64,000 nt of DNA from Kribbella sp. VKM Ac-2568 (GCF_004345365.1 NZ_SLVF01000011.1:186001-250000); one strand, 5' to 3'; counted from the first letter of the stretch, positions 42,143 to 52,685 are shown. Numbers and translations: made by a program. Notes: a model not told the origin generated them from the sequence alone.

Positions 42143-42706
42143 GTGACGGTACCGGTCAGAGGTGAAGGCCTGTCGGGCATCAGGGAACTCGTGCTCGGTC
42201 AGTTCGAGGTGAGCTGGGCGCTGTTCGAGTACCACCTGCAGCGGCTGACCCCTGACGATCTGCTCTGGGAGCCCGCGGCCCTGTCCTGGACGGTCCGGCC
42301 GGACGCCGCGGGCACCTGGCAGGCCGACTGGTCGGACGACGCCCTCGACCCGATCCCGGTACCGACCATCGGCTGGCTCAGCTGGCACGTCGGCTGGTGG
42401 TGGACCACCGCCATCGCCCACGCCCGGGGCGTCGTACCGCCAGAGCGGGCCGCGGTGCGCTGGCCCGGCGACCTGGCCGGAACGCTGCACTGGATGCGCG
42501 TACTGCGCGACGAGTGGACCCACGTCCTGGAGGACGCGGACGACAGCTGGCTGGCCAAGCCGGTCGCATTCCCCTGGCCACCCGAGTCCGGCCGCTCGGT
42601 CGCCGACCTGTTCGCCTGGGTGAACGTCGAGCTCACGAAGAACGCCGCTGAGATAGGCCAACTCCGCCTGATCCGAGCCGCTGACCCCGAGGCCCTGGCC
42701 GGCTAG
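42143..42706 (+). CDS. DinB-family protein
   Basis: 187 residues, four-helix DinB/DUF664-like bundle: QFEVSWALFEYHLQRLTPDDLLWEP, IGWLSWHVGWWWTTAIAH and a C-terminal helix with ELTKNAAEIGQLRLI. Putative metal His are in the central helix (WHVGWWW, IAHAR), while the third, usually HxxxH near the C terminus, is not obvious (EIGQ). GATGAT ends six bases before the GTG. Probably a thiol-dependent transferase-like enzyme or a non-catalytic relative. Confidence 0.8.
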   Translation: MTVPVRGEGLSGIRELVLGQFEVSWALFEYHLQRLTPDDLLWEPAALSWTVRPDAAGTWQADWSDDALDPIPVPTIGWLSWHVGWWWTTAIAHARGVVPPERAAVRWPGDLAGTLHWMRVLRDEWTHVLEDADDSWLAKPVAFPWPPESGRSVADLFAWVNVELTKNAAEIGQLRLIRAADPEALAG

Positions 42707-42727
42707 AACGCCGCCTGGCGGGGTCGG

Positions 42728-43636
42728 TCAGGCGGGGACAGCGATGGTTGCCAGGGCATCCGTCAGCTTCTGGAGGTGAGGCGGCGGCGACTCGAGCAGC
42801 GGAAGGCGCACGGTCGCGTGCGGGATGATCCCGAGCTCGGCCAGAGCGGCCTTGGCCATCACGGCCCCTTGGGAGGTGCGCATGATGGCGTCCACCAAGG
42901 GAATCAGCGAACCTTGGATCGCCCTCGCCGAGTCGAGGTCGCCGCCGCGAACCGCTCGGATGAGCTCGGCGTTGCGGTCGGCAACGACATTGCCTACGAC
43001 GCTGACCACACCGGTGGCGCCGCACGCGAGGTACGGCAGGTTCACTTCATCAATGCCGCAGTAGTAGGCCAGCGACGTACGGGACATCACGGACATCGCT
43101 TCGAACAGGTCGCCCTTGGCGTCCTTGACCGCTCGGATCCGGGGGTGGCCGGCGAGTTCGATCAGCGTGGGCGCCTCCATCGCGATCCCTGTGCGGGCGG
43201 GGACGTCGTACAGCATCACGGGCAGCTCGGTGGCATCGGCCACCGCCACGCAATGGGCCACCACCCCGGCCTGGGTCGGCCTCGAGTAGTACGGGCAGAC
43301 GAGCAGCAGCGCATCCGCCCCGGCAACCTCGGCTTCGCGGGCCCGCTGAATGCTGACGGCCGTGTCGTAGGTGCCGATACCGGCGATCACCCGAGCTCGG
43401 TTCTTCGACTGGATCGCCACGGCACGGACGAGCCGGGCTGCCTCGGCTTCGGTCAGGGTGGGCGATTCACCGGTGGTCCCGCCGACGACGATGCCGTCGC
43501 ACCCTGTGGTCAGCAGGTGGTCGACGAGATTGGCGAGCCCAGGTTCGCTGATCGTGCCGTCCGGATGCATCGGGGTCACCATGGCGACGAGGTTGGAGCC
43601 GAAGAGTTGGTCAGCAGGGTTCTGCAAGTCGGTCAT
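42728..43636 (-). CDS. dapA: 4-hydroxy-tetrahydrodipicolinate synthase
   Basis: 302 residues with all DHDPS signatures: GGTTGESPTLT (Thr pair), LYDVPARTG (Tyr) and AVKDAKGD (Schiff-base Lys). It condenses pyruvate with aspartate semialdehyde in lysine and peptidoglycan biosynthesis. It serves as an internal contrast to the altered homologue at 2.3 kb. Divergent from a LysR-type gene only 74 bases away, which is its likely regulator. This copy is not next to dapB or rnj, so it may be a secondary DapA. Confidence 0.9.
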   Translation of the reverse strand: MTDLQNPADQLFGSNLVAMVTPMHPDGTISEPGLANLVDHLLTTGCDGIVVGGTTGESPTLTEAEAARLVRAVAIQSKNRARVIAGIGTYDTAVSIQRAREAEVAGADALLLVCPYYSRPTQAGVVAHCVAVADATELPVMLYDVPARTGIAMEAPTLIELAGHPRIRAVKDAKGDLFEAMSVMSRTSLAYYCGIDEVNLPYLACGATGVVSVVGNVVADRNAELIRAVRGGDLDSARAIQGSLIPLVDAIMRTSQGAVMAKAALAELGIIPHATVRLPLLESPPPHLQKLTDALATIAVPA

Positions 43637-43710
43637 GGCTGGGATCCTGCCTCGGCCCGATAGGTGTGGTCCAGCGATGCTTTCTTGCTGGTATTGCGTA
43701 GTCTGCCTTC

Positions 43711-44607
43711 ATGATTGAGGTCGGGGCTTTGCGGGCGTTGCGGTCGGTGGCTGCTCTCGGGACGCTGGCGAGGGCGGCCGACGAACTCGGGTTCACGTCC
43801 TCGGCGGTGTCGCAGCAGATCAAGCGGCTGGAACGCCAGGTCGGTGTGCCGGTGCTCGCGCCGGCGGGACGCGGGGTCGTGCTCACTCCGGCCGGGCAGG
43901 CCATCGTCGACTCAGCACCCGAAGTGTTCCAGGCGCTGGAGCGCTGCGCCGAGGCGGCCCAGTCAGTCTCGGAGGGCGCGCCGCGCGGCATCCTCCGCGT
44001 GGTCGCCTTCTCGACCGCTATCCGCGGACTGCTCGCGCCCACTCTTCCGCGACTGTCGACGCGCTGCCCGGACCTCCGCGTGCACATCACCGAGCAGGAC
44101 CCCGATCAAGCCCTCCACAGCGTCGAAGCCGGTACAGCCGACCTGGCCCTCGTCCACGACGCCGACGGTCTGCCGGCCCCGCTGCCACCGTCCCTGACCC
44201 AGCGCCACCTGCACACCGACGTCGGCGACGTCGTCATGAGCCGGACGCATCCGCTCGCGCGACTCGACCGGCCTCTCGCCGGCGCCGACCTGGCCGGCCA
44301 CGCCTGGGTGACCAGTCCGCCCGGCTCGGTGTGCCACCAGTGGTTCCGACGCCTGTTCGCAGACGCGCCCGAAGAACCCGACGTGCGCCACCTGATCGAC
44401 GACTTCGCCACCCAACTGTCCCTGGTCGCCTCAGGCGACGTTCTCGCGCTGATCCCCCGCCTGGCTCGCCCACCCTTGGGAGAAGCACTCGTCTCCCGCC
44501 CACTCCGACGCCAGCCAAAGCGCGAGGTCCACGCCGCCTGGCGCCACAGCGCCAACGCCAGCCCAACAATCCAAGCACTGCTCGCGGAGTGCGAACACCC
44601 GCACTAG
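43711..44607 (+). CDS. LysR-family transcriptional regulator
   Basis: 298 residues. N-terminal winged HTH ALRALRSVAALGTLARAADELGFTSSAVSQQIKRLERQVG; effector-binding domain from about residue 90 (LRVVAFSTAIRGLLAPTLPRL, DLALVHDAD, VASGDVLALIPRLA). Divergent arrangement with dapA suggests control of that gene and of itself. TAGTCT ends six bases before the ATG, compatible with a leaderless mRNA. Confidence 0.92.
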   Translation: MIEVGALRALRSVAALGTLARAADELGFTSSAVSQQIKRLERQVGVPVLAPAGRGVVLTPAGQAIVDSAPEVFQALERCAEAAQSVSEGAPRGILRVVAFSTAIRGLLAPTLPRLSTRCPDLRVHITEQDPDQALHSVEAGTADLALVHDADGLPAPLPPSLTQRHLHTDVGDVVMSRTHPLARLDRPLAGADLAGHAWVTSPPGSVCHQWFRRLFADAPEEPDVRHLIDDFATQLSLVASGDVLALIPRLARPPLGEALVSRPLRRQPKREVHAAWRHSANASPTIQALLAECEHPH

Positions 44608-44634
44608 CCGCAAGCAACCACGCCTGACCGTGTC

Positions 44635-44916
44635 CTACCCGATCGCCGCGTCAAGCCTCGCGACCGCCTTGCCCGCCGTCCGAGCAAAGTCGGCGTCTGT
44701 GAACCCCCTGCCACCTGTCGCCCAGCCCTTCAGCAGATCCCGCAGCGTGAGAGCTGCCGCCAATGATCGTGCAGCGGACAGCGGTACGGCGGGTGCCACC
44801 GCAGCCTGCGACACCGACGGACTCGCGGGATCAGGTTGTTCGTCGCCGATATCGGCCTAGGAGCCGCAGCCGGCCACGGCCAGCACGAGCGCAACGATGA
44901 CGGCCAGCGGACGCAT
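44635..44916 (-). pseudogene. Small lipoprotein interrupted by an in-frame amber stop
   Basis: AAGGAG five bases before the ATG at 44916, then MRPLAVIVALVLAVAGCGS, a textbook lipoprotein signal with lipobox VAGC. TAG follows at 44859-44857. The same frame remains open for a further 73 codons (ADIGDEQPDPASPSVSQAA..., ending KAVARLDAAIG) with sensible composition. Most likely a point-mutated lipoprotein gene of 93 codons; a sequencing error or readthrough are alternatives. The spacer 44917-45074 holds only a short frame ending GQPTMVQIYGECGPK. Confidence 0.6.
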
Positions 44917-45074
44917 GCGATCTCCTTGACGACTAGACGGCGAAGTGCAGCGCACGCCACATCGGTCCACCTGCCTCGAGTGTTACTTCGGTCCGCACTC
45001 GCCGTAGATCTGAACCATGGTGGGCTGCCCAGCCGCCTGCTTGAGGTCAGGCAGGCGGCCCGGGCAGGGTCGGT

Positions 45075-47384
45075 TCAGTTCTGGATGTTGTCTCCGGCCG
45101 GTGCCGTTCGCGACAGGACCGCGGGCAGTTCCCCCGACGCGACCACCGCGAGGCGTCTGGTCGAGCGGGTGATCGCCACGTAGAGATCGGACAGGCCCCG
45201 GGTTGAGTCGCCGACGATCGCGGCGGGGTCGGCGATCAGCACCGAGTCGAACTCCAGTCCCTTGGACTGCGCGACGTCGAGCACAACGGTGGTTGCGTCG
45301 AGCAACGACGGGTTCGTCCCGTACGCGATCCCCAGCACCTTCTCCGCGAGAAGCGCAGTCAGCTCGGCATAGCGGGAGGTCGGCACGATCACGGCGAGCC
45401 TGCCGTCGCCGACCGTCTCGTCCTCGGCCGCAACCGCCTCGACCAGTGCCCCGGCGAACTCCGCCGCCGTCACGCACCAGCTCGACGGCTCGGCGCCGGT
45501 CGCGCGCACTGACGTGGGCGGCGCGAGTTGCGGGTCGATCGCTGCGAGCACGTCGCCGGCGACCGCCATGATCTCCGTCGGCGTCCGGTAGTTGACGGTC
45601 AGCTCCTCGGTACGCCAGCGCTTCGGCGCATATCGGTCAAGTACTTCGGCCCACGAGGCGGTGCCGGCCTCGGAGCCGGTCTGCGCGACGTCGCCCACCA
45701 GCGTCATCGAGCGCCGGGGGCAGCGACGCATCAGCATCCGCCACTCCATCGGGGACAGCTCCTGCGCCTCGTCGACGATCACGTGACCGAACTGCCAGGT
45801 CCGATCGCCGTACGCGCGTTCGACGATCGTCGCCGATGGGTCCCGGACGCGGTTGCGATTGGCGGCCTGAGCGATGAACTGCTGGATCTCCCAGGGCATC
45901 AGCGTCATCCGTTCCGAGGTCTCCTCGATCTCCGTCTGGATCACCTCGCGCATGTACTCCAGGTTGTCCTTGGCAGCGGCCGCCTCCGCCGCCGAGGCCG
46001 CAGTACGGGACTGCACCGAGGACTCGGTTTCTCCGAGCAGCTCGGCCGCCTCGTCGAGCAGCGGAACATCGGACTGAGCCCAGGCGGCATCGCGCGGCCG
46101 GAGGAGGACGGCGCGCTGGCTGTCGGTGAGGTGTGGCGCTGCCGCCGCGAGCCGGTCCGGCGAGGACAGCAACAGGGCGATCAGCGGCTCCGGTGTGAGC
46201 TCCGGCCAGAGCTGGTCGACGACCGAGCGGACCATGTCGTCCTCGCGGACATCCCGGCGCAGGTCGGCGAGGTCCTCGTCACCGAAGAGCCGAGTGCCCA
46301 GCTGGTTCACGATCTGCCGGGTCAACTCCTCGACGATGCCGCGAACGAAGTACTGACGGCCTTTGTTGTGGCGATCGTCCCGGCGCCGTGCCCGGTCAGC
46401 CACCCGGCGCACGGTCGCCGGGGTGAGCCGGACCCGGTGCCCGTCGATCTTGATCTCGACCGTTTCCCGGGGCACGACCTGGAAGTCCCGAACGGCTTTG
46501 GCGATCAGGTCCACCATCGCGAGGTCACCCTTGAGGCGAGCCGCCGCCACCGGCTCCGGTGCAGTACCGGCTACACCGGGGTACAGCTCGCCCACCGTCG
46601 ACAGCATCACGTCGGTCTCGCCGAGCGAAGGCAGCACCTGGTCGATGTAGCGCAGGAAGGTGGCGTTCGGCCCGACGACGAGCACGCCCTTCTCGGACAG
46701 CTGTTCACGGTGGGTGTAGAGGAGGTACGCCGCGCGGTGCAGCGCGACGACGGTCTTGCCGGTGCCGGGACCGCCCTGGACGACGAGCACACCAGGCAGG
46801 CCGGACCGGACGATCTCGTCCTGCTCGGACTGGATGGTCGCGACGATCTCCTTCATCCGGCCGGTGCGGCTCGCAGCGACCGACGCGAGCAGCGCCGCCT
46901 CGCCGGTGAGCGTGGGGCCGCCGGAACCACCGAGCGCGTCGAGATCGAGCAGATCATCGTCGACCCCGACCACTGTGCGACCCTGCAACTGGATGTGCCG
47001 CCGCCGGATCGCACCGAGTGGATTGGCCGCGGTCGCGCGGTAGAACACCTGCGCGGCCGGCGCCCGCCAGTCGACCAGCAGCGGCTCGTACTCGTCATCG
47101 AACAACGCGATACGCCCGATACGGAAATGGGATCCGTCGACACTGTCGACCCGCCCGAAACAAAGCCCGCGCTCAACCGAGGAGAACTGAGCATGCCGAC
47201 GGGAGAACAGCACGGACATCGACTCACGCTCGGTCAGCGCCTGATTGGTCCCGGTGGTTTCCTCACCATGAACCCGCCGCAGATCCGCCGCCGCCCGCTC
47301 CCGCAGTACGTCCAAGCGCTCGTAGAGCTCCGTCACCTGCCCTTGTTCCTCAGCGATCTCGTGCTGCAGTACTGCGTCCGTCAT
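45075..47384 (-). CDS. HelD/HelR-type UvrD-like ATPase
   Basis: 769 residues from ATG 47384, with GGGGGAG close upstream. Superfamily 1 fold: Walker A QGGPGTGKTVVALHRAAYLL (203-222), motif II HVIVDEAQELSPMEWRML, motif IV ELTVNYRTPTEIM and the late VDVAQSKGLEFDSVL and YVAITRSTRRL. The N-terminal coiled arm (EEQGQVTELYERLDVLRERAAADL) is the RNA-polymerase secondary-channel finger of the HelD group. These proteins dislodge stalled polymerase, and HelR variants do so with rifamycin bound. A longer in-frame start at 47465 exists inside a palindrome. Confidence 0.88.
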   Translation of the reverse strand: MTDAVLQHEIAEEQGQVTELYERLDVLRERAAADLRRVHGEETTGTNQALTERESMSVLFSRRHAQFSSVERGLCFGRVDSVDGSHFRIGRIALFDDEYEPLLVDWRAPAAQVFYRATAANPLGAIRRRHIQLQGRTVVGVDDDLLDLDALGGSGGPTLTGEAALLASVAASRTGRMKEIVATIQSEQDEIVRSGLPGVLVVQGGPGTGKTVVALHRAAYLLYTHREQLSEKGVLVVGPNATFLRYIDQVLPSLGETDVMLSTVGELYPGVAGTAPEPVAAARLKGDLAMVDLIAKAVRDFQVVPRETVEIKIDGHRVRLTPATVRRVADRARRRDDRHNKGRQYFVRGIVEELTRQIVNQLGTRLFGDEDLADLRRDVREDDMVRSVVDQLWPELTPEPLIALLLSSPDRLAAAAPHLTDSQRAVLLRPRDAAWAQSDVPLLDEAAELLGETESSVQSRTAASAAEAAAAKDNLEYMREVIQTEIEETSERMTLMPWEIQQFIAQAANRNRVRDPSATIVERAYGDRTWQFGHVIVDEAQELSPMEWRMLMRRCPRRSMTLVGDVAQTGSEAGTASWAEVLDRYAPKRWRTEELTVNYRTPTEIMAVAGDVLAAIDPQLAPPTSVRATGAEPSSWCVTAAEFAGALVEAVAAEDETVGDGRLAVIVPTSRYAELTALLAEKVLGIAYGTNPSLLDATTVVLDVAQSKGLEFDSVLIADPAAIVGDSTRGLSDLYVAITRSTRRLAVVASGELPAVLSRTAPAGDNIQN

Positions 47385-47437
47385 ACGCTCCCCCATTCCA
47401 AAAAGCCAATTGACATGCGCACGCCACCGCGCTAATC

Positions 47438-47484
47438 TGTATGTAGATGCCCCTCTTGGGGGCATTTTTTTATGCCTACATACA
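47438..47484. promoter_or_regulatory. Nested inverted repeat upstream of the HelD-like gene
   Basis: ATGCCCC-TCTTG-GGGGCAT (47447-47465) followed by seven T on the plus strand, a perfect intrinsic terminator shape. Outer arms TGTATGTAG (47438-47446) and CTACATACA (47476-47484) enclose it. It sits in the 5' region of the minus-strand helicase gene and so is an operator, a leader structure or an antisense terminator. From 47485 to 47671 I see no gene. Confidence 0.6.
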
Positions 47485-47671
47485 AATGCAAAACAATACC
47501 TTTCCAACCGCAGTCCTGTAAACCACCGGCTGAATCTGCCCCGGTGTGAGGCTGTAGATCTGCGGCATGAAAGAGCCCGAGTTCAGGCGCACGAGAGAGA
47601 CCGCAGCCGCGACCCTGGGGTGGGTGGGGAGCTGCGACGGAGGAGCGGCGTGGGGGCGTACTGACAACAAG

Positions 47672-47703
47672 AAAGGCGGTCCCGGGGAAAACCCGGGACC
47701 GCC
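47672..47703 (-). terminator. groEL terminator
   Basis: On the minus strand GGCGGTCCCGGG-TTTTC-CCCGGGACCGCC, followed by TTTCTTGTT. Located 24 bases after the groEL stop. Confidence 0.85.
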
Positions 47704-47727
47704 CTTGTCTTGCGGGACTTCAGGGGA

Positions 47728-49386
<1,659 letters not shown>

Positions 49387-49500
49387 TCAGCCGGCCGGAT
49401 GCCCGCGACGGACGGTACTTTCGGTGCGGCGGTCACGTCCCGCCACCCCTCCGGTACCTCATCGAGGCCGTCTATGGTCACACTTCCCGGGCGTGGGTGG

Positions 49501-49527
49501 TTATCACTCTCGCCCGGCGAGTGCTAA
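49501..49527. promoter_or_regulatory. CIRCE element 1 (HrcA operator)
   Basis: TTATCACTC-N9-GAGTGCTAA, one mismatch from the consensus. Upstream of groEL. Confidence 0.9.
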
Positions 49528-49534
49528 CCAAGTA

Positions 49535-49561
49535 TTAGCACTCGACCCAACCGAGTGCAAG
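49535..49561. promoter_or_regulatory. CIRCE element 2 (HrcA operator)
   Basis: TTAGCACTC-N9-GAGTGCAAG, left arm perfect, right arm off at the end. Seven bases from the first element. Together they fill the distal part of the 49354-49674 spacer; the part nearer groEL shows no clear feature. Confidence 0.85.
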
Positions 49562-49674
49562 CCAGCCCCCACTCTGCGAGCACCAGCCGCACCCTGCGGG
49601 GCGGGCGCCTCTCCACCCGGCGGAGCGGGCGGGCCTCCACCCGCTGCCGGGGCATCCGGCGCTACCGTGCTGCG

Positions 49675-50250
49675 GTGACTCTGGATGTGCGGCCGGCCGG
49701 GCCGGAGCAGTGGGACGACGTGGTCGCCGTGATGGGCGAGCGCGGCGACCCGTCCCGCTGCTTCTGCCAATACTTCCGGCTCCGCGGCAAGCAGTGGTCC
49801 GACGCCTCCCCCGCCGCCCACCGCTCGGCCCTCCGATCCCAGGTCTGCTCCGACGTCCCACCCGGCGTCCTAGCCACCGATGACACCGGTACGCCGGTCG
49901 GCTGGTGCGCGGTGGCTCCGCGCTCGGCCTACCCCCGGGTGGTCGCCTCCCCGAACTGGCGCGGCGGCGACCCCGATGCCTGGGTGATCACCTGCTTCGT
50001 AGTACCGGTCGGCCATCGGCGACAGGGAGTAGCCGGAGAACTCCTACTCGGAGCGATCGACTTCGCCAGGGCACGGGGCGCGAAGCAGGTGGAGGCCTGT
50101 GCGGTGGACACCGCCGGGACCGGCAGCAAATCGTCCGCCGACCTGTACCGCGGCCCGCTGTCGGTCTTCCTGGCAGCCGGCTTCAAGGAAGTCAGCCGCA
50201 CTTCCCCACAATGGGTTCTGGTCCGCCGGACGACTAGACCCGCGCGATGA
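49675..50250 (+). CDS. GNAT-family acetyltransferase
   Basis: 191 residues from GTG 49675; TACCGT ends six bases before it, indicating a leaderless start. Acetyl-CoA site: [20 protein letters not shown], then [17 protein letters not shown] and the C-terminal [19 protein letters not shown]-terminal CFCQYF motif with two Cys is typical of a common actinobacterial GNAT group. Substrate unknown. It overlaps the ridA-like gene by 17 bases at their 3' ends. Confidence 0.87.
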   Translation: MTLDVRPAGPEQWDDVVAVMGERGDPSRCFCQYFRLRGKQWSDASPAAHRSALRSQVCSDVPPGVLATDDTGTPVGWCAVAPRSAYPRVVASPNWRGGDPDAWVITCFVVPVGHRRQGVAGELLLGAIDFARARGAKQVEACAVDTAGTGSKSSADLYRGPLSVFLAAGFKEVSRTSPQWVLVRRTTRPAR

Positions 50251-50662
50251 ATTTGATCTCGAGGAGTTGCTCGGGGAAGGCCAACCGGGTGACACCGACC
50301 AGCGTGCTCGCCACCTGAGGATCCTCCCGTTGGTAGGCCGCCTTGCGCACCGGACCTGCTACCGCGAAGGCCGCGTCGATGTCGAGCACGTAGAGGACTT
50401 CCTCGACCACGTCGTCGAGCGAGGCATCGAAACGGCGCAGCAACTCCGCGGCGTTCAGGTAGGTCTGGCGCATCTGCTCACCCATCGCAGAGAAGTCTGT
50501 CACCGCGCCGTGCTCGTCGACGGGCGCCGGCGCCACCAGGCCGCTGCCCTGATGGGACAACTGCCCGGAGACGTAGATGGTGTCCCCACGCTGGATCGCC
50601 TGCACGTAGCCGTAGGCGTCCTCCCACGGAACCCCGAGGTTCTCCACTCGTGTACTGGTCAC
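50234..50662 (-). CDS. RidA-family (YjgF) protein
   Basis: 142 residues from GTG 50662, with GGGAG four bases upstream. Core features: DAYGYVQAIQRGDTIYVSGQLSHQG, MRQTYLNAAELLRRFDASLDDVVEEVLYVLD and [22 protein letters not shown]. RidA proteins hydrolyse reactive enamine/imine intermediates; the archetypal catalytic Arg near IE-x-x-A appears replaced here (IKFIARV), so this may be a non-RidA subfamily. Divergent from the AraC-like remnant. Confidence 0.85.
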   Translation of the reverse strand: MTSTRVENLGVPWEDAYGYVQAIQRGDTIYVSGQLSHQGSGLVAPAPVDEHGAVTDFSAMGEQMRQTYLNAAELLRRFDASLDDVVEEVLYVLDIDAAFAVAGPVRKAAYQREDPQVASTLVGVTRLAFPEQLLEIKFIARV

Positions 50663-50761
50663 GTTGCTCCCAACGGGAAAGACGAATGTTGAATCAACCG
50701 TAGGAGCCGTGCACCTGCTGTCACCAGGGATGGCGATGCCAAAGTGAGCAAGGATGGTGCC

Positions 50762-51346
50762 ATGCCCGAACTGACGGTCGCGATCCTCGCCGTACCGCGC
50801 GTCATCACGCTCGATCTCAGCATTCCCCTGCACGTCCTGGGCAGGCACAGCGGCTACGAGGTGATCGTCTGCGCCGGGTTGATGGCCACCCATCCACTGT
50901 CCGCAGCGGCGTACGAGGCCGGCAAGCACGTCGTCGCCGGTCCGGCCCGCAGCGGCGACCAACGGCAGTACGTCGATGTCCTGACCCCGCCGCGCTCGGA
51001 TCTGTCCGCCACCAGGGAATGGGCGATGCAGAACATCGGGGAGCCGCTCACCGTGAAGCGGTTGGACGACCATGGCAACCTGCCGCGCAGGACGTTCATC
51101 CGGCACTTCGAGCGCGAGACCGGGATACCGCCGATGCGCTGGGTCGTCCTGCAGCGGATCCTCAGCGCCCGTCGCCTGCTGGAGGAGTCGGACTGGTCGG
51201 TCGAGCGGATCGCCGCCGCCACCGGCTTCGGCACCGCCGCGAACTTCCGCTCGGCCTTCCGCCGCGAGGTCGGCACGACTCCGAGCACCTACCGGGAGTC
51301 GTCCGGCACGAGCCAGGGGATGAGGCGTGACGGCTGGAGAGTATGA
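50762..51346 (+). pseudogene. GlxA-type AraC regulator with truncated sensor domain
   Basis: 194 residues, against about 320 for the family. It begins like the DJ-1/PfpI half of GlxA regulators (MPELTVAILAVPRVITLDLSIPLHVLG...YEVIVCAG), then jumps to ATHPLSAAAYEAGKHVV near the end of that domain. The AraC DNA-binding half is complete (GEPLTVKRLDDHGNLPRRTFIRHFERETGIPP; SVERIAAATGFGTAANFRSAFRREVGTTPSTYR). About 120 residues of the sensor are missing in frame. It could be a degraded gene or a constitutive short regulator. AAGGA lies seven bases before ATG 50762. Confidence 0.65.
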
Positions 51347-52154
51347 GGTCACGGTCGAGCGGGACCTCACATACGCGACCGTCGACGGCGAGGACCTGCG
51401 CCTCGACATCTACCGTCCCGCCCAATCTGGTACGCCGGTCGTCGTCTACACACACGGCGGCGGGTGGAGCATAGGAGACAAGGGCCAGGACGGGGCTAAG
51501 CGACTAGCCCCGCTGGCCGCATGCGGCGTGACCGTGGTGTCTGTGGACTACCGGCTGGCCCCACGCGCGGTCTTCCCCCAGCAACTGCACGACCTCAAAG
51601 GAGCCGTGCGCTGGCTGCGGGCGCATGGGCCGAGCCTCGGGCTCTCGACCGAGCGGATCGGGATGTGGGGTGCTTCGGCGGGCGCCTACCTCGGGTCCTT
51701 GCTGGCCCTCTCCGACGGCGACAGCGACTTTGAGGGTGGAGTCGGCGGCAACCACGACCAGTCCAGCGCAGTACAGGCTGTGGTGCACTGGTTCGGGCAG
51801 GCGGATCTGACAGCGTCGGCGGCGCGCAGTGAACTGGAGGCGCGCCTGCTGCCGTTCCGGTTCGAGGCAGACCTGCTGGGCACGGCCGATCCGGCCCAGC
51901 TGGCAGACCGCGCCCGGGAGCTCAGTCTGCTGACGCGGGTCTCAGCGCAGGCGCCGCCGTTCCTGATCGTCCACGGTGACCGCGACCGGATCGTTCCTCC
52001 CGCGGAGGGTTTCGCCCTGCACGACGCGCTCGCCCGGGCAGGCGCCCAGAGTCGCTTCGAGCTGCTGGCTGGCGCCGGGCATGAGGATGCGGAGTTCGAC
52101 AGCCCGGCGAATCTCGCGACCACGGCCGCCTGGTTGCGCGCGGTACTGCGCTGA
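51327..52154 (+). CDS. Alpha/beta hydrolase (hormone-sensitive-lipase type esterase)
   Basis: 275 residues, GTG start 20 bases inside the preceding frame. Oxyanion motif YTHGGGWSIGDKG, nucleophile elbow GASAG, Asp in VHGDRDRIVPP, His in GAGHEDAEF. The RIGMWGASAGAYLGSLLAL and AVQAVVHWFG segments match carbohydrate- or acyl-esterases of the BD-FAE/HSL group. Cytoplasmic, no signal peptide. Substrate unknown. Overlap with the regulator remnant suggests the two once formed an operon. Confidence 0.88.
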   Translation: MTAGEYEVTVERDLTYATVDGEDLRLDIYRPAQSGTPVVVYTHGGGWSIGDKGQDGAKRLAPLAACGVTVVSVDYRLAPRAVFPQQLHDLKGAVRWLRAHGPSLGLSTERIGMWGASAGAYLGSLLALSDGDSDFEGGVGGNHDQSSAVQAVVHWFGQADLTASAARSELEARLLPFRFEADLLGTADPAQLADRARELSLLTRVSAQAPPFLIVHGDRDRIVPPAEGFALHDALARAGAQSRFELLAGAGHEDAEFDSPANLATTAAWLRAVLR

Positions 52155-52197
52155 TCCGGCGCGACGGCTACGCGCAGTACTGCGTTGAGCCCGACGG

Positions 52198-52539
52198 CTA
52201 GGGCCGCTCGTCCAACTGGGCGATCAAGTACTTCGGGGCGGTGAGGCGCCAGGCCTCGGTGAGGAGTTCGCGGAGTTCGTCTTCGTCGGCGGCGGCAAGG
52301 TCGGCCTCCAGCCAGCCGAAGCGGCCCGCGGACCAGGACGGCGCGTAGACCTCGGGGTCCTCCGCGACCATCGCCTCCTGCTCCTCGCGCAGCGCCTTCA
52401 GCATCACCGAGGTCTCGTCCCCGGACAGGTAGACGAACCCCTTGTTCTTCACCTTGAACGCGGGTTGCCCCGCCCACCCCTCGTGCTCCTCGACCCCGGG
52501 CAGCCCGAGCATCAGCTTCTGCACAGCCGCAGCATCCAT
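52198..52539 (-). CDS. MmcQ/YjbR-family protein
   Basis: 113 residues, typical length. LPGVEEHEGWAGQPAFKVKNKGFVYLSGD and PEVYAPSWSAGRFGWLEADL fit the CyaY-like YjbR fold, whose members bind DNA or are of unknown role. Monocistronic and convergent with the esterase. Confidence 0.85.
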   Translation of the reverse strand: MDAAAVQKLMLGLPGVEEHEGWAGQPAFKVKNKGFVYLSGDETSVMLKALREEQEAMVAEDPEVYAPSWSAGRFGWLEADLAAADEDELRELLTEAWRLTAPKYLIAQLDERP

Positions 52540-52685
52540 GCCCCGACGGTAGGACGCGGCACCGACAAAACCTGACGAAAGTCGTCAGGGGCGCCGACGA
52601 CCGGCGCTGACCGGGGTCAGGGATGGGACCAGGGTCGGGTCGGTACCGATCCTGATGTGAACAGGGCCCTGCGTGCAGCAACCTT

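Noticed and set aside
42728-43636. Second acid-sugar lyase
   Set aside because: The DHDPS-family gene here keeps GGTTGE, YDVPARTG and AVKD, so ordinary DapA is the simpler reading.
45528-47435. 635-codon open frame antisense to the HelD-like gene
   Set aside because: Mirror of a clearly functional helicase gene; no recognisable motif.
47385-47727. Rifamycin-associated element upstream of the HelD-like gene
   Set aside because: The palindrome present (ATGCCCC/GGGGCAT) does not fit the GGGGCTTGC-type element reported upstream of rifamycin-inducible genes as I remember it.
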